Notes: generated from the sequence alone by a model not told the origin. Numbered from the stretch's first letter, positions 1-8,831 are shown. The stretch is 64,000 nt of DNA from Diplolepis rosae (GCA_030998225.1 JAPYXD010000737.1:3162001-3226000), one strand, 5' to 3'. Translations and numbers: made by a program.

Positions 1-52
1 TGTTAATTATTATTTTTTGGCCACTTTATAAAAATTCTTATACCCCTAAGAA
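1..52 (+). repeat. Sub-monomer A (alpha family), unit head, exemplar
   Basis: 52 bp. The first 18 or so bases are AT-rich with a T6 run. The part from GGCCACTTTATAAAAATTC to CCCCTAAGAA resembles sub-monomer E, so A looks like an E copy whose core (CTCGCGCATTACTT) has been replaced by an AT-rich segment. It occurs once per unit and is the best landmark for cutting the array. Variants: ACAAATTC in place of AAAAATTC in most 542 units; GGTT start at 10393 and 19331; TTTT start at 50805. Confidence 0.93.
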
Positions 53-97
53 TTTGAGCATTACTTGGCCACTCTTTTCAGGTCAGACTGCGTTCAA
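53..97 (+). repeat. Sub-monomer B (beta family), exemplar
   Basis: 45 bp: core, then ACTCTTTTCAGRTCAGACT, then a variable end (GCGTTCAA, TCGTTCAA or TTGTTCAA). The three ends are good haplotype markers. B is followed by a 54-bp gamma sub-monomer almost everywhere. In this copy the first bases are TTTGAG instead of TTCGCG, a variant shared by a subset of 440 and 633 units. Confidence 0.9.
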
Positions 98-151
98 CTC
101 TCGTATTACGCGCCTATTTTTGTATTTATATCAGTCCTGACGTCCATTGAA
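98..151 (+). repeat. Sub-monomer C (gamma family), exemplar
   Basis: 54 bp, with core CTCGCGTATTACGCGCC (CTCTCG in this copy), then TATTTTTGTATTTATATCAG and CTGACGTCCATTGAA. It differs from G mainly in CGCC for CGGC and GTATTT or CTATTT for GCATTT. It normally carries a 13-bp perfect dyad (CGCGTA-T-TACGCG) and a GACGTC palindrome. A marked variant reads GAAGTCCAGTGAA and sits in many 488 and 633 units. Confidence 0.9.
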
Positions 152-197
152 CTCGCGCATTACTTGGCCACATAATTTTAAGCCAGAGTCCGAAGAG
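152..197 (+). repeat. Sub-monomer D (delta family), exemplar
   Basis: 46 bp: core CTCGCGCATTACTTGGCC, then ACATAATTTTAAGCCAGAG and TCCGAAGAG. It ends so that the junction with the next sub-monomer forms GAGCTC. D is nearly always followed by E. Copies opening CTCGCGAATT are the internal D of 631 and 825 units. Confidence 0.92.
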
Positions 198-243
198 CTC
201 GCGCATTACTTGGCCACTTTATATTAAAATTCTGTACTAAGAA
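198..243 (+). repeat. Sub-monomer E (alpha family), exemplar
   Basis: 46 bp: core, then ACTTTATATWAAAATYCTG and TMCTAAGAA. The junction with the following F forms GAATTC. Most copies contain TATATAAA. A 49-bp form with three extra bases (GTACTCCTAAGAA, as at 33179-33227) is intermediate towards A and recurs at 41538, 50805, 52898, 57092 and 60905. Confidence 0.92.
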
Positions 244-289
244 TTCGCGCATTACTTTGCCACCTTATTTAGGTCAGATTTCGTTTTAT
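244..289 (+). repeat. Sub-monomer F (beta family), exemplar
   Basis: 46 bp. Core TTCGCGCATTACTTTGCC or TTCGCGCATTATTTTGCC, then ACCTTATTTAGGTCAGA or TCCTTATTTAGRTCAGA, then TTCGTTTGAT. Its tail aligns with those of B and I (TTCAGGTCAGA). F is followed by G. Confidence 0.92.
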
Positions 290-343
290 CTCGCGTATTA
301 CGCGGCTATTTTTGCATTTATATCAGTCCTGACGTCCATTGAA
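290..343 (+). repeat. Sub-monomer G (gamma family), exemplar
   Basis: 54 bp: CTCGCGTATTACGCGGC, then TATTTTTGCATTTATATCAG and CTGACGTCCATTGAA. Variants are TATCACGCGG with one base fewer (53 bp, in 631 units), TACGCTGC, and TAGGCGGCTAATTGTG (341 units and relatives). G is followed by H, D or J. Confidence 0.92.
292..304. other. 13-bp perfect dyad in gamma sub-monomers, exemplar
   Basis: CGCGTA-T-TACGCG is a perfect inverted repeat around one central T. It recurs in most C and G copies, two to several times per unit. It is broken in the TATTAGGCGG form (341 units) and the TATCACGCGG form (53-bp G). A homodimeric DNA-binding protein could use it, but no such protein is known from this sequence. 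Confidence 0.7.
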
Positions 344-389
344 CTCGCGCATTACTTGGCCACCTTACTGTAAATTAGAGTCCGAAGTG
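344..389 (+). repeat. Sub-monomer H (delta family), exemplar
   Basis: 46 bp: core, then ACCTTACTGAAAATCTGAG (here TGTAAATTAGAG) and TCCGAAGTG or TCCGAAGAG. The last bases tell its place: GTG normally precedes I, while GAG precedes B or, more rarely, another internal sub-monomer. Confidence 0.92.
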
Positions 390-440
390 CTCGCGCATTA
401 CTTGGCCGCTTTATTCAGGTCAGAGTCTAAGGCCCCTAAG
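390..440 (+). repeat. Sub-monomer I (beta family), unit end, exemplar
   Basis: 51 bp: core ending TTGGCCG, then CTTTATTCAGGTCAGAG and TCTAAGGACCCTAAG. It closes every unit, and the next base begins A. This copy ends GGCCCCTAAG, a rare variant shared with the units ending at 15572, 37635 and 52897. Confidence 0.93.
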
Positions 441-1071
441 TGTTAATTATTATTTTTTGGCCACTTTATAAAAATTCTTATACCCCTAAGAATTCGCGCA
501 TTACTTGGCCACTCTTTTCAGATCAGACTTCGTTCAACTCGCGTATTACGCGGCCATTTTTGTATTTATATCAGTCCTGACGTCCATTGAACTCGCGCAT
601 TACTTGGCCACATAATTTTAAGCCAGAGTCCGAAGAGCTCGCGCATTACTTGGCCACTTTATATAAAAATTCTGTACTAAGAATTCGCGCATTACTTTGC
701 CACCTTATTTAGGTCAGATTTCGTTTGATCTCGCGTATCACGCGGCTATTTTGAATTTATATCAGTCCTGGCGTCCATTGAACTCGCGAATTACTTGGCC
801 ACATAATTTTAAGCCAGAGTCCGAAGAACTCGCGCATTACTTGGCCACTTTATATAAAAATCCTGTCCTAAGAATTCGCGCATTATTTTGCCTCCTTATT
901 TAGGTCAGACTTCGTTTGATCTCGCGTATTACGCGGCTAATTGTGCATTTATATCAGTCCTGACGTCCATTGAACTCGCGCATTACTTGGCCACCTTACT
1001 GAAAATCTGAGTCCGAAGTGCTCGCGCATTACTTGGCCGCTTTATTCAGGTCAGAGTCTAAGGACCCTAAG
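441..1071 (+). repeat. Unit, 631 class
   Basis: A-B-C-D-E-F-G-D-E-F-G-H-I. The first G is the 53-bp TATCACGCGG form with GGCGTCC. B ends TTCGTTCAA. Confidence 0.93.
528..544 (+). other. CENP-B-box-like 17-mer, 8 of 9 core bases, exemplar
   Basis: At the B/C junction the sequence CTTCGTTCAACTCGCGT fits the CENP-B box core (NTTCGNNNNANNCGGGN) at eight of nine fixed positions; the third base of CGGG is C. It occurs where B ends TTCGTTCAA, for example at start+87 of the 631 units. Binding is unproven and the mismatch lies in a base essential in mammals. Confidence 0.35.
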
Positions 1072-1613
1072 TGTTAATTATTATTTTTTGGCCACTTTAT
1101 ACAAATTCTTATACCCCTAAGAATTCTCGCATTACTTTGCCTCCTTATTTAGGTCAGACTTCGTTTGATCTCGCGTATTACGCGGCTATTTGTGCATTTA
1201 TATCAGTCCTGACGTCCATTGAACTCGCGCATTACTTGGCCACCTTACTGAAAATCTGAGTCCGAAGAGCTCGCGCATTACTTGGCCACTCTTTTCAGAT
1301 CAGACTTTGTTCAACTCGCGTATTACGCGGCTATTTTTGCATTCATATCAGTCCTGACGTCCATTGAACTCGCGCATTACTTGGACACTTTATATATAAA
1401 AATTCTGTACTAAGAATTCGCGCATTACTTTGCCACCTTATTTAGGTCAGACATTGTTTGATCTCGCGTATTACGCGGCTATTTTTGCATTGATATCAGT
1501 CCTGACGTCCATTGAACTCGCGCATTACTTGGCCACCTTACTGTAAATCTGTGTCCGGAGTGCTCGCGCATTACTTGGCCGCTTTATTCAGGTCAGAGTC
1601 TAAGGAGCCTACG
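1072..1613 (+). repeat. Unit, 542 class
   Basis: A-F-G-H-B-C-J-F-G-H-I. Ends GGAGCCTACG, a variant shared only with the 542 unit ending at 20503. Confidence 0.93.
1369..1416 (+). repeat. Sub-monomer J (48-bp alpha variant), exemplar
   Basis: An E copy with GGACAC for GGCCAC and an extra TA (TTTATATATAAAAATTC). It follows C and precedes D or F. Many copies read CATTATGTGGACAC, a marker found mainly in 825 units (for example 3379, 27341, 39310, 58668). Inserting this one module turns a 440 unit into a 488 unit. Confidence 0.9.
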
Positions 1614-1954
1614 TGTTAATTATTATTTTTTGGCCACTTTATAAAAATTCTTATACCCCTAAGAATTCGCGCATTACTTGGCCACATAATTTTAAGCCAG
1701 AGTCCGAAGAGCTCGCGCATTACTTGGCCACTTTATATAAAAATCCTGTACTAAGAATTCGCGCATTACTTTGCCTCCTTATTTAGGTCAGACTTCGTTT
1801 GATCTCGCGTATTAGGCGGCTAATTGTGCATTTATATCAGTCCTGACGTCCATTGAACTCGCGCATAACTTGGCCACCTTACTGAAAATCTGAGTCCGAA
1901 GTGCTCGCGCATTACTTGGCCGCTTTATTCAGGTCAGAGTCTAAGGACCCTAAG
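1614..1954 (+). repeat. Unit, 341 class
   Basis: A-D-E-F-G-H-I: the shortest common unit, equal to the 440 class without B-C. G is the AGGCGG form. Confidence 0.93.
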
Positions 1955-2779
1955 TGTTAATTATTATTTTTTGGCCACTTTATAAAAATTCTTATACCCC
2001 TAAGAATTCGCGCATTACTTGGCCACTCTTTTCAGGTCAGACTGCGTTCAACTCGCGTATTACGCGCCTATTTTTCTATTTATATCAGTCCTGACGTCCA
2101 TTGAACTCGCGCATTACTTGGACACTTTATATATAAAAATTCTGTACTAAGAATTCGCGCATTACTTGGCCACATAATTTTAAGCCAGAGTCCGAAGAGC
2201 TCACGCATTACTTGGCCACTTTATATAAAAATTCTGTACTAAGAATTCGCGCATTACTTTGCCACCTTATTTAGGTCAGATTTTGTTTGATCTCGCTTAT
2301 TACGCGGCTATTTTTGCATTTATATCAGTCCTGACGTCCATTGAACTCGCGAATTACTTGGCCACATAATTTTAATCCAGAGTCCGAAGAGCTCGCGCAT
2401 TACTTGGCCACTTTATATAAAAATCCTGTACTAAGAATTCGCGCATTACTTTGCCTCCTTATTTAGGTCAGACTTCGTTTGATCTCGCGTATTACGCTGC
2501 TATTTTTGCATTCATATCAGTCCTGACGTCCATTGAACTCGCGCATTACTTGGCCACCTTACTGAAAATCTGAGTCCGAAGAGCTCGCGCATTACTTGGC
2601 CACTCTTTTCAGATCAGACTTTGTTCATCTCGCGTATTACGCAGCTATTTTTGCATTCATATCAGTCCTGACGTCCATTGAACTCGCGCATTACTTGGCC
2701 ACCTTACTGAAAATCTGAGTCCGAAGTGCTCGCGCATTACTTGGCCGCTTTATTCAGGTCAGAGTCTAAGGACCCTAAG
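1955..2779 (+). repeat. Unit, 825 class
   Basis: A-B-C-J-D-E-F-G-D-E-F-G-H-B-C-H-I, 17 sub-monomers: the 633 class plus one 192-bp D-E-F-G block. Confidence 0.93.
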
Positions 2780-3219
2780 TGTTAATTATTATTTTTTGGC
2801 CACTTTATAAAAATTCTTATACCCCTAAGAATTCGCGCATTACTTGGCCACTCTTTTCAGGTCAGACTGCGTTCAACTCGCGTATTACGCGCCTATTTTT
2901 GTATTTATATCAGTCCTGACGTCCATTGAACTCGCGCATTACTTGGCCACATAATTTTAAGCCAGAGTCCGAAGAGCTCGCGCATTACTTGGCCACTTTA
3001 TATAAAAATCCTGTCCTAAGAATTCGCGCATTATTTTGCCTCCTTATTTAGGTCAGACTTCGTTTGATCTCGCGTATTACGCGGCTAATTGTGCATTTAT
3101 ATCAGTCCTGACGTCCATTGAACTCGCGCATTACTTGGCCACCTTACTGAAAATCTGAGTCCGAAGTGCTCGCGCATTACTTGGCCGCTTTATTCAGGTC
3201 AGAGTCTAAGGACCCTAAG
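2780..3219 (+). repeat. Unit, 440 class
   Basis: A-B-C-D-E-F-G-H-I. E ends CTGTCCTAAGAA and G has CTAATTGTG. Confidence 0.92.
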
Positions 3220-4045
3220 TGTTAATTATTATTTTTTGGCCACTTTATAAAAATTCTTATACCCCTAAGAATTCGCGCATTACTTGGCCACTCTTTTCAG
3301 GTCAGACTGCGTTCAACTCGCGTATTACGCGCCTATTTTTCTATTTATATCAGTCCTGACGTCCATTGAACTCGCGCATTATGTGGACACTTTATATATA
3401 AAAATTCTGTACTAAGAATTCGCGCATTACTTGGCCACATAATTTTAAGCCAGAGTCCGAAGAGCTCGCGCATTACTTGGCCACTTTATATAAAAATTCT
3501 GTACTAAGAATTCGCGCATTACTTTGCCACCTTATTTAGGTCAGATTTTGTTTGATCTCGCGTATTACGCGGCTATTTTTGCATTTATATCAGTCCTGAC
3601 GTCCATTGAACTCGCGAATTACTTGGCCACATAATTTTAAGCCAGAGTCCGAAGAGCTCGCGCATTACTTGGCCACTTTATATAAAAATCCTGTACTAAG
3701 AATTCGCGCATTACTTTGCCTCCTTATTTAGGTCAGACTTCGTTTGATCTCGCGTATTACGCTGCTATTTTTGCATTTATATCAGTCCTGACGTCCATTG
3801 AACTCGCGCATTACTTGGCCACCTTACTGAAAATCTGAGTCCGAAGAGCTCGCGCATTACTTGGCCACTCTTTTTAGATCAGACTTTGTTTGATCTCGCG
3901 TATTACGCGGCTATTTTTGCATTTATATCAGTCCTGACGTCCATTGAACTCGCGCATTACTTGGCCACCTTATTGAAAATCTGAGTCCGGAGTGCTCGCG
4001 CATTACTTGGCCGCTTTATTCAGGTCAGAGTCTAAGGACCCTAAG
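3220..4045 (+). repeat. Unit, 825 class (826 bp)
   Basis: Same order as 1955-2779. J has the ATGTGG variant. The second B ends TTTGTTTGAT, as if converted by F. Confidence 0.92.
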
Positions 4046-4678
4046 TGTTAATTATTATTTTTTGGCCACTTTATAAAAATTCTTATACCCCTAAGAATTC
4101 GCGCTTTACTTGGCCACTCTTTTCAGGTCAGACTGCGTTCAACTCGCGTATTACGCGCCTATTTTTGTATTTATATCAGTCCTGAAGTCCAGTGAACTCG
4201 CGCATTACTTGGACACTTTATATATAAAAATTCTGTACTAAGAATTCGCGCATTACTTGGCCACATAATTTTAAGCCAGAATCCGAAGAGCTCGCGCATT
4301 ACTTGGCCACTTTATATAAAAATCCTGTCCTAAGAATTCGCGCATTATTTTGCCTCCTTATTTAGGTCAGACTTCGTTTGATCTCGCGTATTACGCTGCT
4401 ATTTTTGCATTCATATCAGTCCTGACGTCCATTGAACTCGCGCATTACTTGGCCACCTTACTGAAAATCTGAGTCCGAAGAGCTCGCGCATTACTTGGCC
4501 ACTCTTTTCAGATCAGACTTTGTTCATCTCGCGTATTACGCGGCTATTTTTGCATTCATATCAGTCCTGACGTTCATTGAACTCGCGCATTACTTGGCCA
4601 CCTTATTGAAAATCTGAGTCCGAAGTGCTCGTGCATTACTTGGCCGCTTTATTCAGGTCAGAGTCTAAGGACCCTAAG
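4046..4678 (+). repeat. Unit, 633 class
   Basis: A-B-C-J-D-E-F-G-H-B-C-H-I: the 488 class plus a 145-bp H-B-C block. C has GAAGTCCAGTG. Confidence 0.92.
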
Positions 4679-5166
4679 TGTTAATTATTATTTTTTGGCC
4701 ACTTTATAAAAATTCTTATACCCCTAAGAATTCGCGCTTTACTTGGCCACTCTTTTCAGGTCAGACTGCGTTCAACTCGCGTATTACGCGCCTATTTTTG
4801 TATTTATATCAGTCCTGACGTCCATTGAACTCGCGCATTACTTGGACACTTTATATATAAAAATTCTGTACTAAGAATTCGCGCATTACTTGGCCACATA
4901 ATTTTAAGCCAGAGTCCGAAGAGCTCGCGCATTACTTGGCCACTTTATATAAAAATCCTGTCCTAAGAATTCGCGCATTATTTTGCCTCCTTATTTAGAT
5001 CAGACTTCGTTTGATCTCGCGTATTAGGCGGCTAATTATGCATTTATATCAGTCCTGACGTCCATTGAACTCGCGCATTACTTGGCTACCTTACTGAAAA
5101 TCTGAGTCCGAAGTGCTCGCGCATTACTTTGCCGCTTTATTCAGGTCAGAGTCTAAGGACCCTAAG
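4679..5166 (+). repeat. Unit, 488 class
   Basis: A-B-C-J-D-E-F-G-H-I with a 341-type tail (TTAGATC in F, AGGCGG in G, GGCTACC in H). Confidence 0.92.
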
Positions 5167-5805
5167 TGTTAATTATTATTTTTTGGCCACTTTATAAAAA
5201 TTCTTATACCCCTAAGAATTCGCGCATTACTTGGCCACCTTACTGAAAATCTGAGTCCGAAGAGCTCGCGCATTACTTGGCCACTCTTTTCAGATCAGAC
5301 TTTGTTCAACTCGCGTATTACGCGGCTATTTTTGCATTCATATCAGTCCTGACGTCCATTGAACTCGCGCATTACTTGGCCACCTTACTGAAAATCTGAG
5401 TCCGAAGAGCTCGCGCATTACTTGGCCACTCTTTTCAGATCAGACTTTGTTCAACTCGCGTATTACGCGGCTATTTTTGCATTCATATCAGTCCTGACGT
5501 CCATTGAACTCGCGCATTATTTTGCCTCCTTATTTAGATCAGACTTCGTTTGATCTCGCGTATTACGCGGCTATTTTTGCATTCATATCAGTCCTGACGT
5601 CCATAGAACTCGCGCATTACTTTGCCACCTTATTTAGGTCAGACATTGTTTGATCTCGCGTATTACGCGGCTATTTTTGCATTGATATCAGTCCTGACGT
5701 CCATTGAACTCGCGCATTACTTGGCCACCTTACTGTAAATCTGAGTCCGGAGTGCTCGCGCATTACTTGGCCGCTTTATTCAGGTCAGAGTCTAAGGACC
5801 CTAAG
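5167..5805 (+). repeat. Rare unit, 639 bp
   Basis: A-H-B-C-H-B-C-F-G-F-G-H-I. It has two H-B-C blocks and two F-G pairs. The C-F and G-F junctions, which lack an alpha sub-monomer, are unusual. Confidence 0.88.
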
Positions 5806-6293
5806 TGTTAATTATTATTTTTTGGCCACTTTATAAAAATTCTTATACCCCTAAGAATTCGCGCTTTACTTGGCCACTCTTTTCAGGTCAGACTGCGTTC
5901 AACTCGCGTATTACGCGCCTATTTTTGTATTTATATCAGTCCTGACGTCCATTGAACTCGCGCATTATGTGGACACTTTATATATAAAAATTCTGTACTA
6001 AGAATTCGCGCATTACTTGGCCACATTACTGAAAATCTGAGTCCGAAGAGCTCGCGCATTACTTGGCCACTTTATATAAAAATCCTGTCCTAAGAATTCG
6101 CGCATTATTTTGCCTCCTTATTTAGATCAGACTTCGTTTGATCTCGCGTATTAGGCGGCTAATTGTGCATTTATATCAGTCCTGACGTCCATTGAACTCG
6201 CACATTACTTGGCTACCTTACTGAAAATCTGAGTCCGAAGTGCTCGCGCATTACTTGGCCGCTTTATTCAGGTCAGAGTCTAAGGACCATAAG
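5806..6293 (+). repeat. Unit, 488 bp, variant composition
   Basis: A-B-C-J-H-E-F-G-H-I. An H-like delta (CACATTACTGAAAATCTG) stands where D is expected, so the length matches the 488 class but the make-up does not. Confidence 0.88.
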
Positions 6294-6832
6294 TGTTAAT
6301 TATTATTTTTTGGCCACTTTATAAAAATTCTTATACCCCTAAGAATTCGCGCATTACTTGGCCACCTTACTGAAAATCTGAGTCCGAAGAGCTCGCGCAT
6401 TACTTGGCCACTCTTTTCAGATCAGACTTTGTTCAACTCGCGTATTACGCGGCTATTTTTGTATTTATATCAGTCCCGACGTCCATTGAACTCGCGCATT
6501 ACTTGGCCACCTTACTGAAAATCTGAGTCCGAAGAGCTCGCGCATTACTTGGCCACTCTTTTCAGATCAGACTTTGTTCAACTCGCGTATTACGCGGCTA
6601 TTTTTGCATTCATATCAGTCCTGACGTCCATTGAACTCGCGCATTATTTTGCCTCCTTATTTAGATCAGACTTCGTTTGATCTCGCGTATTAGGCGGCTA
6701 ATTGTGCATTTATATCAGTCCTGACGTCCATTGAACTCGCGCATTACTTGGCTACCTTACTGAAAATCTGAGTCCGAAGTGCTCGCGCATTACTTGGCCG
6801 CTTTATTCAGGTCAGAGTCTAAGGACCCTAAG
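6294..6832 (+). repeat. Rare unit, 539 bp
   Basis: A-H-B-C-H-B-C-F-G-H-I, with a 341-type F-G-H tail. Confidence 0.88.
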
Positions 6833-7371
6833 TGTTAATTATTATTTTTTGGCCACTTTATAAAAATTCTTATACCCCTAAGAATTCGCGCATTACTTGG
6901 CCACCTTACTGAAAATCTGAGTCCGAAGAGCTCGCGCATTACTTGGCCACTCTTTTCAGATCAGACTTTGTTCAACTCGCGTATTACGCGGCTATTTTTG
7001 CATTTATATCAGTCCTGACGTCCATTGAACTCGCGCATTACTTGGCCACCTTACTGAAAATCTGAGTTCGAAGAGCTCGCGCATTACTTGGCCACTCTTT
7101 TCAGATCAGACTTTGTTCAACTCGCGTATTACGCGGCTATTTTTGCATTCATATCAGTCCTGACGTCCATAGAACTCGCGCATTACTTTGCCACCTTATT
7201 TAGGTCAGACATTGTTTGATCTCGCGTATTACGCGGCTATTTTTGCATTGATATCAGTCCTGACGTCCATTGAACTCGCGCATTACTTGGCCACCTTACT
7301 GTAAATCTGAGTCCGGAGTGCTCGCGCATTACTTGGCCGCTTTATTCAGGTCAGAGTCTAAGGACCCTAAG
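6833..7371 (+). repeat. Rare unit, 539 bp
   Basis: Same order as the preceding unit, so it looks like a tandem copy, but its F-G-H end is the 542-class type (GACATTGTTTGAT, GCATTGATATC). Confidence 0.88.
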
Positions 7372-7766
7372 TGTTAATTATTATTTTTTGGCCACTTTAT
7401 AAAAATTCTTATACCCCTAAGAATTCGCGCTTTACTTGGCCACTCTTTTCAGGTCAGACTGTGTTCAACTCGCGTATTACGCGCCTATTTTTTCTATTTA
7501 TATCAGTCCTGACGTCCATTGAACTCGCGCATTACTTGGACACTTTATATAAAAATCCTGTACTAAGAATTCGCGCATTACTTTGCCTCCTTATTTAGGT
7601 CAGACTTCGTTTGATCTCGCGTATTACGCTGCTATTTTTGCATTTATATCAGTCCTGACGTCCATTGAACTCGCGCATTACTTGGCCACCTTACTGAAAA
7701 TCTGAGTCCGAAGTGCTCGCGCATTACTTGGCCGCTTTATTCAGGTCAGAGTCTAAGGACCCTAAG
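7372..7766 (+). repeat. Rare unit, 395 bp
   Basis: A-B-C-E-F-G-H-I; D is missing. The E has GGACAC but lacks the extra TA of J. Confidence 0.88.
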
Positions 7767-8831
7767 TGTTAATTATTATTTTTTGGCCACTTTATAAAAA
7801 TTCTTATACCCCTAAGAATTCGCGCATTACTTGGCCACTCTTTTCAGGTCAGACTGCGTTCAACTCGCGTATTACGCGCCTATTTTTCTATTTATATCAG
7901 TCCTGACGTCCATTGAACTCGCGCATTATGTGGACACTTTATATATAAAAATTCTGTACTAAGAATTCGCGCATTACTTGGCCACATAATTTTAAGCCAG
8001 AGTCCGAAGAGCTCACGCATTACTTGGCCACTTTATATAAAAATTCTGTACTAAGAATTCGCGCATTACTTTGCCACCTTATTTAGGTCAGATTTTGTTT
8101 GATCTCGCGTATTACGCGGCTATTTTTGCATTTATATCAGTCCTGACGTCCATTGAACTCGCGAATTACTTGGCCACATAATTTTAATCCAGAGTCCGAA
8201 GTGCTCGCGCATTACTTGGCCACTTTATATAAAAATCCTGTACTAAGAATTCGCGCATTACTTTGCCTCCTTATTTAGGTCAGACTTCGTTTGATCTCGC
8301 GTATTACGCTGCTATTTTTGCATTCATATCAGTCCTGACTTACATTGAACTCGCTCTTTGCTTGGCAACCTTACTGAAATTCTTATTCCGAAGAGCTCTC
8401 GCATTACTTGGCCTCTCTTTTCAGATCATACTTTGTTCATCTCGCGTATTACGCGGCTATTTTTGCATTTATATCATTCCTGACGTCCATTGAACTCGCG
8501 CTTTACTTGGTCACTGTATATATAAAAATTCTGTACTAAGAATTCGCGCATTACTTGGCCACATAATTTTAAGCCAGAGTCCGAAGAGCTCGCGCATTAC
8601 TTGGCCACTTTATATAAAAATCCTGTCCTAAGAATTCGCGCATTATTTTGCCTCCTTATTTAGATCAGACTTCGTTTGATCTCGCGTATTAGGCGGCTAA
8701 TTGTGCATTTATATCAGTCCTGACGTCCATTGAACTCGCGCATTACTTGGCTACCTTACTGAAAATCTGAGTCCGAAGTGCTCGCGCATTACTTGGCCGC
8801 TTTATTCAGGTCAGAGTCTAAGGACCCTAAG
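7767..8831 (+). repeat. Fused unit, 1065 bp
   Basis: A-B-C-J-D-E-F-G-D-E-F-G-H-B-C-J-D-E-F-G-H-I, 22 sub-monomers. It is an 825-type front joined to a 488-type back at C, with the internal H-I-A-B-C lost. A dense substitution cluster lies at 8340-8516. Confidence 0.88.

Larger units (their letters stand above)
198..389 (+). repeat. 192-bp alpha-beta-gamma-delta tetramer, exemplar
   Basis: E-F-G-H (46+46+54+46). The same family order recurs as A-B-C-D at the head of 440 and 631 units, and as D-E-F-G phase insertions of 192 bp. I infer this tetramer was the ancestral repeat from which the longer units were built. Confidence 0.75.
1..440 (+). repeat. Unit, 440 class
   Basis: A-B-C-D-E-F-G-H-I. 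The window happens to start exactly at the A boundary. B opens TTTGAG; F ends CGTTTTAT. Confidence 0.93.

Noticed and set aside
1..52. A transposon end or target-site duplication at the unit head
   Set aside because: The AT-rich head has no inverted partner at the unit end, and the flanks show no duplicated target; A looks like a modified E copy.
290..343. CREB/ATF site (TGACGTCA)
   Set aside because: The repeat reads TGACGTCC. A near match present in hundreds of satellite copies is no evidence of regulation.
697..903. A 68-codon open frame in the 631 units (also at 13241, 15829, 24658, 37892, 44286, 53349)
   Set aside because: It arises because the 53-bp G shifts the frame. It starts at TTG inside a repeat core and has no coding features.
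1071..1259. A recurrent 62-codon open frame starting at GTG in the unit head (also at 11028, 13615, 16203, 19961, 22692, 25032, 28006, 34400, 35679, 44660, 46809, 53723)
   Set aside because: It is the A-F-G-H stretch of the 542 unit read in one frame. It exists because those modules lack stops in that phase, uses a GTG start, and its frame is broken in the other unit classes. No ribosome site, signal peptide, domain or codon bias is visible.
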